Of a stretch of 64,000 nucleotides of DNA, positions 28,982 through 37,664 are shown one piece after another. Source of the stretch: Oscillospiraceae bacterium (GTDB lineage: Bacteria > Bacillota > Clostridia > Oscillospirales > Oscillospiraceae); assembly GCA_017861365.1 (NCBI GenBank), contig JAGFXR010000005.1, forward strand, positions 50,827-114,826. The letters are read 5' to 3'. The notes below the pieces were generated by a model. That model was not told where the DNA came from. It saw nothing but the letters and a program-made list of their open reading frames with translations, and did not search any database. Position 1 is the stretch's first letter. Every line of letters starts with the position of its first letter. The position numbers and the translations under genes were made by a program.

Positions 28982-30523
28982 ATGTCCCATCAGCTTGTGA
29001 TCGTGCTCGACTTTGGCGGTCAGTATAATCAGCTGATTGCAAGGCGAGTGCGTGAGTGCGGCGTCTATTGCGAGGTAAAGCCTTATACCACGCCGCTTTC
29101 AGAATTAAAAGAAATGAAACCCATCGGATTTATTTTTACCGGGGGGCCCAACAGTGTCTATGAAGAGGGCGCGCCTCAGGTAGATGCGAAGCTGTTTGAA
29201 TTGGGTGTTCCCGTGCTGGGGATTTGCTACGGCTGCCAGCTGATTGCCCACACCCTCGGCGGACAGGTCACCGCCGCCACCGAGGCCATCGCCCGTGAAT
29301 ACGGAAAAACCATGACCCGTTACGATTCCTCATGCAGGCTGTTTCAGGGGCTGCCGGAGCAGGGAATTTCCTGGATGAGCCACGGCGATTATATGGCCAA
29401 GGTCCCTGATGGGTTTGCCCTCACCGCTTCCTCCGCCATGTGCCCCAATGTGGGCATCGCCGACGAGGCCAGGGGGTTCTACGGTGTGCAGTTCCACCCG
29501 GAGGTGAACCACACAGAGAACGGCATCCGGATGCTGCGTAATTTCCTCTTTCAGGTCTGCGGGGCGAAGGGCGACTGGACCATGGGCGATTATCTCAAAA
29601 CCGCCGTTGCCGCGCTGAAAGAGAAAATCGGAGACGGCAAGGTGCTCCTGGCGCTGTCCGGAGGCGTGGATTCCTCGGTTGCGGCGGCGCTGCTGGAGCG
29701 TGCCGTCGGAGATCAGCTCACTTGCATTTTTGTGGATCACGGCCTTCTTCGCAAGAACGAGGGAGACGAGGTCGCGTCTGTGTTTGCAGACAAGCAGGGG
29801 CATTTTATCCGGGTGGATGCAGAAGCGCGGTTCCTGACAAGGCTGTCCGGGGTCTCAGACCCGGAAACCAAACGTAAAATCATTGGCGAGGAGTTTATTC
29901 GCGTCTTTGAGGAGGAAGCGAAAAAAATCGGTGCCGTGGATTTTCTGGTGCAGGGAACCATCTACCCCGATGTGATTGAATCGGGAACCGGAAACGCAGC
30001 TGTCATCAAAAGTCATCATAATGTGGGCGGTCTGCCCGATTATGTGGATTTCAAGGAGATTGTGGAACCGCTGCGCCTGTTGTTTAAGGACGAAGTGCGT
30101 CAGTTGGGGCGTGAGCTGGGTCTGCCGGATTATCTGGTCATGCGCCAGCCTTTCCCTGGACCCGGGCTTGCCATCCGCGTGATCGGAGAAATTACCAGAG
30201 AGAAGCTGGATATCCTGCGGGACGCGGATTATATTTTCCGGGAGGAGATCGCGAAGGCAGGGGAAGACAAAAATCTCAACCAGTATTTCGCGGTGCTTAC
30301 CAACATGCGCTCCGTGGGCGTGATGGGCGATGGGCGCACCTATGACTATACGCTGGCTCTGCGCGCCGTCACCACCACGGACTTTATGACAGCGGACTGG
30401 GCCAGGATCCCCTATGAGGTGTTGGATCAAATCTCGGTTCGTATCGTCAATGAGGTCAGATGTATTAACCGTATTGTCTACGATGTGACCTCCAAGCCTC
30501 CCGCGACTATTGAGTGGGAATAA
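28982..30523 (+). CDS. guaA: GMP synthase (glutamine-hydrolysing)
   Basis: 513 residues. Converts XMP to GMP. An N-terminal class I glutaminase has GICYGCQLI (about 80) and [10 protein letters not shown]; the ATP-pyrophosphatase domain has the P-loop [11 protein letters not shown] (about 222); the C-terminal dimerisation domain ends PPATIEWE. Start ATG at 28982 is behind AAGGA; a TTG three bases earlier is possible. The reading frame is intact although an integrated element begins right after the stop codon, so the insertion has rebuilt or spared the 3' end. Confidence 0.97.
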   Translation: MSHQLVIVLDFGGQYNQLIARRVRECGVYCEVKPYTTPLSELKEMKPIGFIFTGGPNSVYEEGAPQVDAKLFELGVPVLGICYGCQLIAHTLGGQVTAATEAIAREYGKTMTRYDSSCRLFQGLPEQGISWMSHGDYMAKVPDGFALTASSAMCPNVGIADEARGFYGVQFHPEVNHTENGIRMLRNFLFQVCGAKGDWTMGDYLKTAVAALKEKIGDGKVLLALSGGVDSSVAAALLERAVGDQLTCIFVDHGLLRKNEGDEVASVFADKQGHFIRVDAEARFLTRLSGVSDPETKRKIIGEEFIRVFEEEAKKIGAVDFLVQGTIYPDVIESGTGNAAVIKSHHNVGGLPDYVDFKEIVEPLRLLFKDEVRQLGRELGLPDYLVMRQPFPGPGLAIRVIGEITREKLDILRDADYIFREEIAKAGEDKNLNQYFAVLTNMRSVGVMGDGRTYDYTLALRAVTTTDFMTADWARIPYEVLDQISVRIVNEVRCINRIVYDVTSKPPATIEWE

Positions 30524-30533
30524 TGCATGCATC

Positions 30534-30576
30534 TCCGCAAACCCTTGATACATAAGGGTTTGCGGACTTTAATTTT
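30534..30576 (+). terminator. Terminator after guaA
   Basis: Perfect 13-base stem TCCGCAAACCCTT / AAGGGTTTGCGGA with a 7-base loop followed by CTTTAATTTT. It lies inside the putative left end of the element. Confidence 0.8.
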
Positions 30577-30582
30577 CTCCGG

Positions 30583-30600
30583 AGGTACATAAAAGGTACA
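30583..30600. repeat. Direct repeats AGGTACA beside the integrase, possible integrase arm sites
   Basis: AGGTACA occurs at 30583-30589 and 30594-30600, 11 bases apart, between guaA and int. A third copy is at 32192-32198, beyond xis. Short repeats near an element end are typical binding sites of tyrosine integrases with an arm-binding domain; this role is inferred. Confidence 0.45.
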
Positions 30601-30609
30601 CGAAAGGGG

Positions 30610-31668
30610 CTAATATAAACTTTGCAGCTTATCTGCTACCTCGCCTTGTTTGTTCGGGTAGAGATGAGAATAAGTCTGCAAAGTCGTTTTGATGTCTTCA
30701 TGCCCTAAGCGTTCGCTGATCAGCAACGGAGAAAACCCCATTTCAATCAGGAGGCTTGCATGGCTGTGCCGCAAGTCATGAATCCGTATCACCTTTACGC
30801 CGCTTTTTTTGCAACCTCTGTTCATTTCGTGTTTCAGGTAGTGCTTTGTGACGTTGAATAGCCGTTCAGTCGACTCGTAGGCCACCAGCTTTTCAGCGTA
30901 TGATTTTATCAGGTCACATAAAAATGGCGGCAAGGTAATCTTGCGTTTACTTTTTGGGGTCTTTGGTTCGAGAATTAAATCCTCATTGTCCAGACGAGCA
31001 TAGTTTTTGTTAATGGATACTGTTCTCGCTTCAAAATCGAAATCGTCTAAAGTCAGGGCAAGCATTTCGCCTGATCGCATTCCGGACCAGAACAGGAGGT
31101 TAAACACGGTTTGAGATACAACCTTATCGCTGATTGCTTCCATAAATTCCTTGAATTCGTCCACAGTCCAGAAATTCATGCAATCTGCATTTTTCTTGCC
31201 CATAGCGCCGCATACCCGAGCCGGATTTTCTGATAGCTGGTAGTATTTGCAGGCAAAGTTGAAAATTGCGGAAATCTGATTATGCACTGTTTTTAAGTAA
31301 GTTTCGCTGTAGCGTTTTGGATTCGAAATCAATGTGGTTTGCCACTTTCGAATTGTGGTAGCTGTTATCTTATTAAGCGGCATTTTACCGAAATATGGGA
31401 TCAGATGGGAACCTATCAGGAACTCCTTGCCTGAATATGTGGTTGGCTTCAGACGGGCCTTGCAATCCTCCATATACAAATCCACTAAGGAAGAAAACAA
31501 CATATCGCAGGAAGCCTTTTCTTTGCTTAAAAACTCCGTTTCATATGCTCTTGCCTCTTTTTGCAATCGGAATCCCTTTTTCTTTTTTTGCCTTTTTTCC
31601 CCTGTCCAATCTGTAAAGACAAATTTACAGTACCATAATCCTGTTTTTTCATCTTTATAAGTAGGCAT
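30610..31668 (-). CDS. Tyrosine-type site-specific integrase
   Basis: 352 residues. An N-terminal arm-binding domain (about 1-55, rich in Lys: KTGLWYCKFVFTDWTGEKRQ), a SAM-like core-binding domain (about 57-150), and the catalytic domain with R198 (SGMRSGEM), H297-x-x-R300 (HDLRH), H323 (LGHEDIKTT) and the nucleophile Y333. All active residues are intact. It catalyses integration and, with Xis, excision. Its 3' end faces guaA, the usual layout for guaA-site elements. Start ATG at 31668 has GAGGTGAG upstream. Confidence 0.95.
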   Translation of the reverse strand: MPTYKDEKTGLWYCKFVFTDWTGEKRQKKKKGFRLQKEARAYETEFLSKEKASCDMLFSSLVDLYMEDCKARLKPTTYSGKEFLIGSHLIPYFGKMPLNKITATTIRKWQTTLISNPKRYSETYLKTVHNQISAIFNFACKYYQLSENPARVCGAMGKKNADCMNFWTVDEFKEFMEAISDKVVSQTVFNLLFWSGMRSGEMLALTLDDFDFEARTVSINKNYARLDNEDLILEPKTPKSKRKITLPPFLCDLIKSYAEKLVAYESTERLFNVTKHYLKHEMNRGCKKSGVKVIRIHDLRHSHASLLIEMGFSPLLISERLGHEDIKTTLQTYSHLYPNKQGEVADKLQSLY

Positions 31669-31712
31669 TTTCTCACCTCATATCTATCACAAATTCGCCG
31701 GGGTATTTAGGC

Positions 31713-31919
31713 TTACAAGTAGATGTTTTCGTAAAAGTATCTGGCTGATATTTTTCCGGAGACTGTGATCTTACCTGATTTCTCTAAATCACAATTGAGT
31801 CTTCTGATGATTCTATATGCGGAGCTTCTCGATATGCCCAAGACTGCTGCCACATCGTTTGCAGATAAGAATTTTTTCTCCGTTGGATTTGAAGTATCAA
31901 TCAATTTGTTAAAAGCCAC
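31713..31919 (-). CDS. Excisionase-like winged-helix DNA-binding protein
   Basis: 68 residues. The helix-turn-helix FLSANDVAAVLGISRSSAYR and the end KITVSGKISARYFYENIY match the small Xis/regulatory proteins that lie beside integrases in Firmicutes elements. Start GTG at 31919 has AAAGGAGG six bases upstream; the longer frame from 31949 would put that ribosome site inside the gene. Likely helps the adjacent integrase in excision and may be co-transcribed with it (44-base gap). Confidence 0.8.
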   Translation of the reverse strand: MAFNKLIDTSNPTEKKFLSANDVAAVLGISRSSAYRIIRRLNCDLEKSGKITVSGKISARYFYENIYL

Positions 31920-32199
31920 AATGACCCTCCTTTCCGGTGTGGCAAACATTTGTCCTAAAATGCCCCTACATAGACCTATACGTTTTTACACTGGCCACAC
32001 CAACAAGAATTTAAAATAAGATGTAAAACTATCAGTTACACGTGGTTATCAGGCCATTTCCTACGCCGAATTATCGCCGTGTATTTTCAGGCTGCCGCTG
32101 TGTGGCATTTAAACTGTGGGCACGCTCCTTGCGTCATCGCATACTATCCGCAGTTCCTGTATAACTCCTGAACCATGCTATGGAATTTTCAAGGTACAG

Positions 32200-32246
32200 A
32201 AAAAAGGCACATAGGGCTGGCCCTCCGGCCGTTTTCCCTATATGCC
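32200..32246 (-). terminator. Minus-strand terminator
   Basis: Stem GGCATATAGGG / CCCTATGTGCC on the minus strand (one mismatch) enclosing a second GGCC/GGCC stem, followed by six T residues on the minus strand. No minus-strand gene lies upstream. Confidence 0.6.
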
Positions 32247-32286
32247 AATAAACAGGCAGGAATTTTTCGTGTTTCTGCATAATTCC

Positions 32287-32318
32287 AAAAAAATAAGAGA
32301 CGCAAAAATGCATCCCTC
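32287..32318 (-). terminator. Second minus-strand terminator
   Basis: Ten-pair stem GAGGGATGCA / TGCGTCTCTT (with G-U pairs), TTTT loop, then A and seven T residues on the minus strand. Together with the one at 32200 it implies a minus-strand transcript entering from the right. Confidence 0.55.
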
Positions 32319-32384
32319 ATGAATTGCAGTATTCAGTTTTTAGTCTGAGCTCTCCTGGAAAATACAATATGTAGGTTTGCAGCC

Positions 32385-32413
32385 TTGACGAAACCCATAT
32401 ATTGTGCTAAACT
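32385..32413 (+). promoter_or_regulatory. Main promoter of the element's long operon
   Basis: TTGACG (32385-32390), a 17-base spacer and TAAACT (32408-32413). Transcription would start near 32420, just before the structured leader. Confidence 0.7.
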
Positions 32414-32431
32414 GATTCTGTAATTGATTTT

Positions 32432-32547
32432 TGTGCGTTTCCCTTTCGAGGGGTATCGGGTTTTCCCGAATTGCACACGCCGTTAAGTTTGTATGTCGTC
32501 AGCAGGATACCTGTGCCTTTGGGCCGGGATATTGCTGGCTTTTTCTA
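32432..32547 (+). ncRNA. Structured leader RNA, candidate attenuator
   Basis: TGTGC (32432-32436) pairs with GCACA (32473-32477) around two hairpins: CCCT-TTCG-AGGG (a UUCG tetraloop, 32441-32452) and TCGGG-TTTT-CCCGA (32456-32469). This is a compact three-way junction. A second imperfect hairpin (CAGCA ... TGCTG, 32500-32537) is followed by CTTTTTCTATTTTTC, like a terminator. I do not recognise a named RNA family. Confidence 0.5.
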
Positions 32548-32571
32548 TTTTTCGGGAGAATATCCCTTTAT

Positions 32572-32646
32572 AGCGAGAACGACAAAGGTTTACAGGTTTC
32601 TGTAAACGCCAGTATTTTGGCATTTTGTCGTTCTCGCTTTTTTTGT
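32572..32646 (+). terminator. Long hairpin terminator / attenuator in the leader
   Basis: 15-base perfect stem AGCGAGAACGACAAA / TTTGTCGTTCTCGCT enclosing a nested stem GTTTACAG / CTGTAAAC, followed by a run of T residues. It stands between the promoter and the first gene, so readthrough must be controlled for the operon to be expressed. Confidence 0.8.
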
Positions 32647-32694
32647 TGCCCAAACGCCGGTTTACGGCTTTGAGGATAGATCAGAAAGGCGGTA

Positions 32695-32862
32695 ATGCAA
32701 ATGAATGTCAGAAAAAAATGGAAGCCCGGCGGCCGGCAGCGTGGCCGAACAGTCACCGTGAAAGGGGTGGAAACGCGAAGAAAAGACAACATCAGTGATC
32801 AGAGTGAGCAGGTTGAGGCCATCCCGCCTCTTGTTCCCCGTAAGGTTCGGAAGGAGGAGTAA
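32695..32862 (+). CDS. Small basic peptide, first gene of the element operon
   Basis: 55 residues starting MQMNVRKKWKPGGRQRG, with many Lys/Arg and no membrane segment. AAAGGCGG is just ahead of the ATG at 32695, and the frame ends in the ribosome site of the YqaJ gene two bases before its ATG. Size, basic charge and coupling suggest a nucleic-acid-binding accessory protein; no family is recognised. Confidence 0.6.
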   Translation: MQMNVRKKWKPGGRQRGRTVTVKGVETRRKDNISDQSEQVEAIPPLVPRKVRKEE

Positions 32863-32863
32863 C

Positions 32864-33922
32864 ATGCCTGTGCTTCAAGCACCGGCGTATCAGCCCCTTG
32901 TCCTTGTGGACACGGCTAATTTGCCGGAAAAAGAATGGCTGGAATATCGCCGACAAGGAATCGGTGGCAGCGACGCCGCTGCGGTCCTTGGCATTTCACC
33001 GTTCCGAACGGCACGAGACCTGTTTTACGACAAGCTGAACATCGTATCCCCGGAGGATGATATGGCAAACTGGGTCGCAAAGAAAATGGGGCACCTACTG
33101 GAGAATCTGGTCGCGGAGATTTTCCACGTCAAGACCGGGTTTCGGATCTACCAGGTCAAAAAAATGTTTCAGCATCCGGAGCACCGCTTTATGCTGGCGG
33201 ATATCGATTTTTTCATCGAGCTTCCGGACGGCGCCACGGCTATTCTTGAAATTAAAACGACCAACTACAACGCTAAGGACAAATGGTGGTATCGCGGTGA
33301 AGAAATTGTTCCCGCATACTACGAATCACAAGGACGCCATTACATGTGCGTCATGAACGTCGATCAGGTGTACTTCTGCTGCCTGTACGGAAACAACGAG
33401 GACGAAGTCATTATCCGTCATATTACCCGCGACTTGATGTATGAATCGGAGCTGATCGCGATGGAAGAAAATTTTTGGATCAATCATGTGCTGGCCCAGG
33501 TTCCGCCGCCCTACACCGAGGACGGGGACCTGATTGAGGAAAGCCTGCGCCGGCATCTCGGCGCGGCAGACGAGAAAGCGCCGGCAGTTGTTCTGAACAT
33601 GGGACTGACCACCAATCTGATGCGTTACCTGGAGCTGCAAAAGGAAAAGCAGACGGCAGACGCTCAGGCAAAGGAGCTTGACAGCCAGATGAAGCGGCTG
33701 CGCGCCTTTATCCTTGAGGAAATGGGCAGAAGCTGCACCGCTGTCTGTGAGAGCGGCGGGACGAATTACACGGTGACCTACAACCCGGTGCGAAAGCAGG
33801 AAATCAGAAAGGAGGATCTGGTGCGTCTGCGCCTGCAGCTGCCGGAGGTCTACGAGCGGTTCGTAACGGTCTCCGAGAGCCGGCGATTTTATGTGAAGAA
33901 GAGCAGACCGGAAGCGGCCTAA
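32864..33922 (+). CDS. YqaJ-family (lambda-exonuclease-like) recombination nuclease
   Basis: 352 residues. The YqaJ domain shows GIGGSDAAAVLGISPF (about 33), the acidic pair in LADIDFFIE (about 112) and EIKTTNYNAKD (about 128), the PD-(D/E)xK core of phage 5'-3' exonucleases that load an annealing protein. A helical C-terminal part (about 250-352) with a coiled stretch follows. Start ATG at 32864 is behind AAGGAGGAG; the open frame from 32795 lacks a site. Position with the annealing-like protein at 36.5 kb suggests a recombination pair. Confidence 0.88.
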   Translation: MPVLQAPAYQPLVLVDTANLPEKEWLEYRRQGIGGSDAAAVLGISPFRTARDLFYDKLNIVSPEDDMANWVAKKMGHLLENLVAEIFHVKTGFRIYQVKKMFQHPEHRFMLADIDFFIELPDGATAILEIKTTNYNAKDKWWYRGEEIVPAYYESQGRHYMCVMNVDQVYFCCLYGNNEDEVIIRHITRDLMYESELIAMEENFWINHVLAQVPPPYTEDGDLIEESLRRHLGAADEKAPAVVLNMGLTTNLMRYLELQKEKQTADAQAKELDSQMKRLRAFILEEMGRSCTAVCESGGTNYTVTYNPVRKQEIRKEDLVRLRLQLPEVYERFVTVSESRRFYVKKSRPEAA

Positions 33923-33946
33923 CGCTTTCTTCGGAAAGGAGAATCT

Positions 33947-34156
33947 ATGAAAGAAACCAAGGTACACGCGCGCGGTATCGGCATTTTCAGCGTGATCACC
34001 GCTGTTCTGGCGGCGCTGAAGCTGGCCGGACTTGCACATTACGGCTGGCTGTTTGTAATGGTGCCGCTTCTGCTGGGCATTGCGATCCAAACCGTTATCT
34101 TTCTGCTTGCCCTGTCATGGATCAAGTGGCACAACGGGAGGAAATGCAGACGATGA
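33947..34156 (+). CDS. Small membrane protein, two helices
   Basis: 69 residues with two hydrophobic segments (about 10-28 and 32-57) and a basic C-terminus (WHNGRKCRR). Start ATG at 33947 has GGAAAGGAG upstream. The stop overlaps the helicase start (ATGA). No family recognised; found between the exonuclease and the helicase, so it belongs to the element operon. Confidence 0.65.
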   Translation: MKETKVHARGIGIFSVITAVLAALKLAGLAHYGWLFVMVPLLLGIAIQTVIFLLALSWIKWHNGRKCRR

Positions 34157-36402
34157 GCTATATCGGTATCTATGACAAAACCATTTTTTTCAATCCGGTA
34201 AGCAAATACTGCGTACTTGTCATCAAGACGGACGATAAGAACATTCCGCCCAATGCACGCAGTACCTATCGGCATACGGATCACCTGATTCGGTTTACGG
34301 CTGTGGGCTACGATCTGCCCCGTACCGACGCGGTGAAGCTGGAGCTGGACGGTGAATGGAAAACGGATGACAAGTATGGCTGCCAGCTTCAGGTGGAGCA
34401 GTGGAAGGAGATCATCCCGCCGACCAGAGACGGCGTGTACGGATACTTATCCTCCGGTCTGCTGAAGGGTATCGGGGAAAAGACCGCCGCCGCCATCGTG
34501 GACCGTTTTGGCGTTGAAGCACTGGATATTCTGGAAAACCAGCCGGAGCGCCTGCTGGAGATCAAAGGCATTACGGAGGATAGGCTGAAGGACATTAAGG
34601 CGTCCTATGCCGAAAGCCGGATGCTGCGGGATATCATGACGCTTCTCTCTCCGTTCCAACTGACGCCAAAGGCCGCGCAGAAAATTTACGAACATTTCGG
34701 TCCCACCAGCCTGGACATTTTAAAAGAAAGCCCTTTCGCGTTATGCCAGGTTCCCGGGTTCGGCTTCAAGCGAATCGACGCGATTGTCCGCAAGACAGAT
34801 CGCCCACTAAACGACCCCATGCGCATCCGCGGGGCGATCTTCTATGCGCTGGACGACAGCAAAAGCAAGGAAGGGCATCTCTATCTGGAGCATGAAGCGT
34901 TGATGAAAAGCGCGTTCACGCTGCTGAATGAAAAGATCCTACTTCCCCAGATGCGTGTGCGCCATCAGGAGATCGAGGACGAACTGAAGAATATGTTTCT
35001 CTGCGGCGATGTGGTATCGGAGCGTGAAAATGTTTATCTGCCGCGTGCCTATGAATTGGAGGACGAAACGGCAAGGCGAATCAGCTGGATTCTAATGGAG
35101 GAACCACCAAAAATTAGCATTACTCGGACACTGGAGGAAATCAAGCGGCAGCTTGGTATCATCCTCTCCAAAAAGCAGGAAGAAGCCGTTGAGATGGTAT
35201 TCCTGCACAACCTGAGCATCATCACAGGTTCTCCCGGCACCGGCAAAACCACCGTACTGAAAACGGTGCTTGAGGTCTATCGAAAGCTATACGATACTGG
35301 AAAAATTCTGCTTGCGGCTCCAACTGGCCGCGCCAGCCGCCGTATGGCCGAGAGCACGGGGTTTTCCCAGGCACAGACGCTGCACAGCGCGTTGGGGCTG
35401 CTGGGAGAGGACGCCGAAAACAGCTTTCAAAAACGTAAGGGGCCGCTTGACGCTGATTTGCTCATTGTCGATGAGTTTTCCATGTCTGACATGTGGCTTA
35501 CCAAACAGCTATTCTCCAAAATAAAACCGGGGGCAAAAATTCTGCTGGTAGGTGACGCAGATCAGCTGCCCAGCGTCGGCGCCGGAAACGTATTCCGGGA
35601 GCTGATCTGCTGCGGGCTGATTCCCGTGACCGTGCTGGATGAGATTTTTCGCCAAACCAAGGACAGCCTGATTGCCCACAACGCCAAGTTTATTAACGAG
35701 GCAAAAACCAGCCTGTATTACGGCAATGATTTTGTATTTATTAAATGCAAGACCCAGCCGGAAGCCGCCGCTGCAATCCAGAGGATTTATTTTGATGAGA
35801 TTGCAAAAAGCAGTATTGAGCAGGTGCAGATTCTTTCCGCGTTCCGCTCTGATGGTGAGGCTTCGGCGGAAAAGCTGAATGAAGTCATCCGTGAGAGAGT
35901 CAACCCGGCAGCGGAGGATGTTGCCGAGCTGAAAGCTGGACTCCGTCTGTTTAGAGTGAATGACCGGGTGATGCAGACGAAGAACAAAGGCGAGATATCC
36001 AACGGGGATGTTGGCTTTATCCGGAAAATCTGCAGGGATGCTTCCGGAAACGACCGTGTCCTGATTGAATTTACCGACGACCGCGCCGTGGAGTACGGTG
36101 CCGAGGACATGGGTACTATCGAGCTGGCTTACGCCATGACGGTACACAAAGCGATGGGCAGCGAGTACGAAACGGTGATTGTTCCGATTTTGTCGGCGCA
36201 TACCATCCTGCTCTATCGCAATCTGGTCTATACCGCGATTACACGCGCCAAGCGCCGGGTGTTCCTGGTGGGGCAAAAAGATGTGCTGTTTATGGCGATT
36301 CACCGCACGAAAATCGATAAACGAAATACGCTGCTGGGTCAGCGGATTGCCCTGTATCATAAGGTGCTTGTCAAAAAGCAACAGGACGGGCAGGTCGCCT
36401 GA
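34153..36402 (+). CDS. RecD2-type superfamily 1 helicase
   Basis: 749 residues. An N-terminal OB/HhH region (about 1-210, with LKGIGEKTAAAIV and CQVPGFGFKRID) precedes the motor: Walker A GSPGTGKTT (about 359), Walker B LLIVDEFSM (about 437), GDADQLPSVG (about 469), VHKAMGSEYETVI (about 665) and the final YTAITRAKRRVFLVG (about 692). This is the RecD2 layout, a 5'-3' DNA helicase. It starts at the ATG overlapping the previous stop. Likely unwinds DNA during element replication or recombination. Confidence 0.93.
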   Translation: MSYIGIYDKTIFFNPVSKYCVLVIKTDDKNIPPNARSTYRHTDHLIRFTAVGYDLPRTDAVKLELDGEWKTDDKYGCQLQVEQWKEIIPPTRDGVYGYLSSGLLKGIGEKTAAAIVDRFGVEALDILENQPERLLEIKGITEDRLKDIKASYAESRMLRDIMTLLSPFQLTPKAAQKIYEHFGPTSLDILKESPFALCQVPGFGFKRIDAIVRKTDRPLNDPMRIRGAIFYALDDSKSKEGHLYLEHEALMKSAFTLLNEKILLPQMRVRHQEIEDELKNMFLCGDVVSERENVYLPRAYELEDETARRISWILMEEPPKISITRTLEEIKRQLGIILSKKQEEAVEMVFLHNLSIITGSPGTGKTTVLKTVLEVYRKLYDTGKILLAAPTGRASRRMAESTGFSQAQTLHSALGLLGEDAENSFQKRKGPLDADLLIVDEFSMSDMWLTKQLFSKIKPGAKILLVGDADQLPSVGAGNVFRELICCGLIPVTVLDEIFRQTKDSLIAHNAKFINEAKTSLYYGNDFVFIKCKTQPEAAAAIQRIYFDEIAKSSIEQVQILSAFRSDGEASAEKLNEVIRERVNPAAEDVAELKAGLRLFRVNDRVMQTKNKGEISNGDVGFIRKICRDASGNDRVLIEFTDDRAVEYGAEDMGTIELAYAMTVHKAMGSEYETVIVPILSAHTILLYRNLVYTAITRAKRRVFLVGQKDVLFMAIHRTKIDKRNTLLGQRIALYHKVLVKKQQDGQVA

Positions 36403-36489
36403 TCAGAAAAATTTATTGTTGAGGATGAGATGCGTGTGCAGAAAACAGCACCGGCATCTCTTGTTTTTTATGAAAGGAGATTTTTGATC

Positions 36490-37614
36490 ATGAATGAAAG
36501 CAAAAATGGAAATCTGATGTACGACGCGGTTCCATCAGTGGCTGCGCTCAACAGGGTGCCCGGTTTCGATCCCCGCAAATTTCTGAGGAAGGTCGTGTCC
36601 GAAACCACGAAGGAAGAGATTTTGAAGTTGGATCTCAAATACAAGAAGCTCTGGTTCCGGCTGGCATATCCCGCAGGGCGCATCAGAATGAGTGCCCTGC
36701 GTATTACCGACCAGCTTGCCATCATTGAAGCGCGGGTCTATTTTGACAAGAGCGATTCTAAGCCGGTGGCGAGCTTCACTTCCAGTCGCAGCGTCAAGGA
36801 CACACCGGGCGGCCTTTATGTACAAGCCGCGCAGTATGAGGCACAGGACGTGGCGCTCACCGATGCAGGCTTCGGCCTGCAGTTCTGTGACGTCAGCCAC
36901 TCGCCCGGAGAGGAACGCTTTGGGACGGAAATTCCGGTGCAGGCGGTATCAGATACAGTGCAAAAGGAGCCTTTGACACAGGTATCGGCACCCGTAGAGC
37001 AGTCTGATGCTTTGACCTCTTCGGAAACCCCTGCCTCAAAACAGGAGAAAATGTCAGAAACGCCGCTAACGCCGACCCCGGTGCAGGCAGTTTCTGAGCC
37101 AACGCAGTCCTGTGCGGTAGAAACGGCAAATTTACAGCCTGAACGGGAGCCGGCTGAAGAACCGCCTGCTGCCGAGCCAGTCGAAGCGACGGCTCCTTTC
37201 GGTGAGGAAGCGGCTGCTCCTGCCAGCTCTGCGTATTTATCAGATGAGATGACCGAGGAACGGAGCTCCGCAGAAGAACCACACAGAGCAATTGTGACGG
37301 ATTTTCCTGTAGAGGCTGTCCAGACAGAACCGTCTGCGGCAGAAATAGAAGAGCCAGCGATGGAACAGGCTGCCACTCCCCGCTACACGCCGGATATGCC
37401 GATGGAGGAAATCCTTTCGTTAATGACGCTGGAAGAAGCGCAGAGCCTGATTGTTGATGTGGGTACCTGCAATGGCTGGACGATGGCGCAGGTCGCCGAC
37501 CGCAGAGCCGCGAGCCTGAAATGGTATGTCTTTGGCTACAAGGGCGACAACAATATTCTGAGAGCTGCTGCGCAGATGATGCTCGACTTCACCACAGAAC
37601 AGAAAGCCAGTTAA
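36490..37614 (+). CDS. Three-part protein with an annealing-protein-like N-terminus
   Basis: 374 residues. Residues 20-132 end in IEARVYFDKSDSKPVASF ... GGLYVQAAQYEAQDVALTDAGFG, a pattern like the Rad52/Sak-type single-strand annealing proteins of phages (conserved strand, then AxT-type helix, then AGFG). Residues 150-295 are a low-complexity Glu/Pro/Ala linker. Residues 295-374 form a compact C-terminal domain (MEEILSLMTLEEAQSLIVDVG ... VADRRAASLKWYVFGYKG). Start ATG at 36490 follows AAAGGAGA. The annealing role is inferred and fits the YqaJ nuclease nearby. Confidence 0.7.
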   Translation: MNESKNGNLMYDAVPSVAALNRVPGFDPRKFLRKVVSETTKEEILKLDLKYKKLWFRLAYPAGRIRMSALRITDQLAIIEARVYFDKSDSKPVASFTSSRSVKDTPGGLYVQAAQYEAQDVALTDAGFGLQFCDVSHSPGEERFGTEIPVQAVSDTVQKEPLTQVSAPVEQSDALTSSETPASKQEKMSETPLTPTPVQAVSEPTQSCAVETANLQPEREPAEEPPAAEPVEATAPFGEEAAAPASSAYLSDEMTEERSSAEEPHRAIVTDFPVEAVQTEPSAAEIEEPAMEQAATPRYTPDMPMEEILSLMTLEEAQSLIVDVGTCNGWTMAQVADRRAASLKWYVFGYKGDNNILRAAAQMMLDFTTEQKAS

Positions 37615-37664
37615 CAGGTCCCCCTCAAAACAAAGGGGCGGCGTAATGAGAGGGGGTGTTGCCT

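Larger units (their letters stand above)
31920..32384. other. Non-coding stretch upstream of the element operon
   Basis: No credible gene is seen on either strand. It must hold the xis/int promoter, and it contains two terminator-like hairpins facing the minus direction that are listed separately. Confidence 0.5.
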
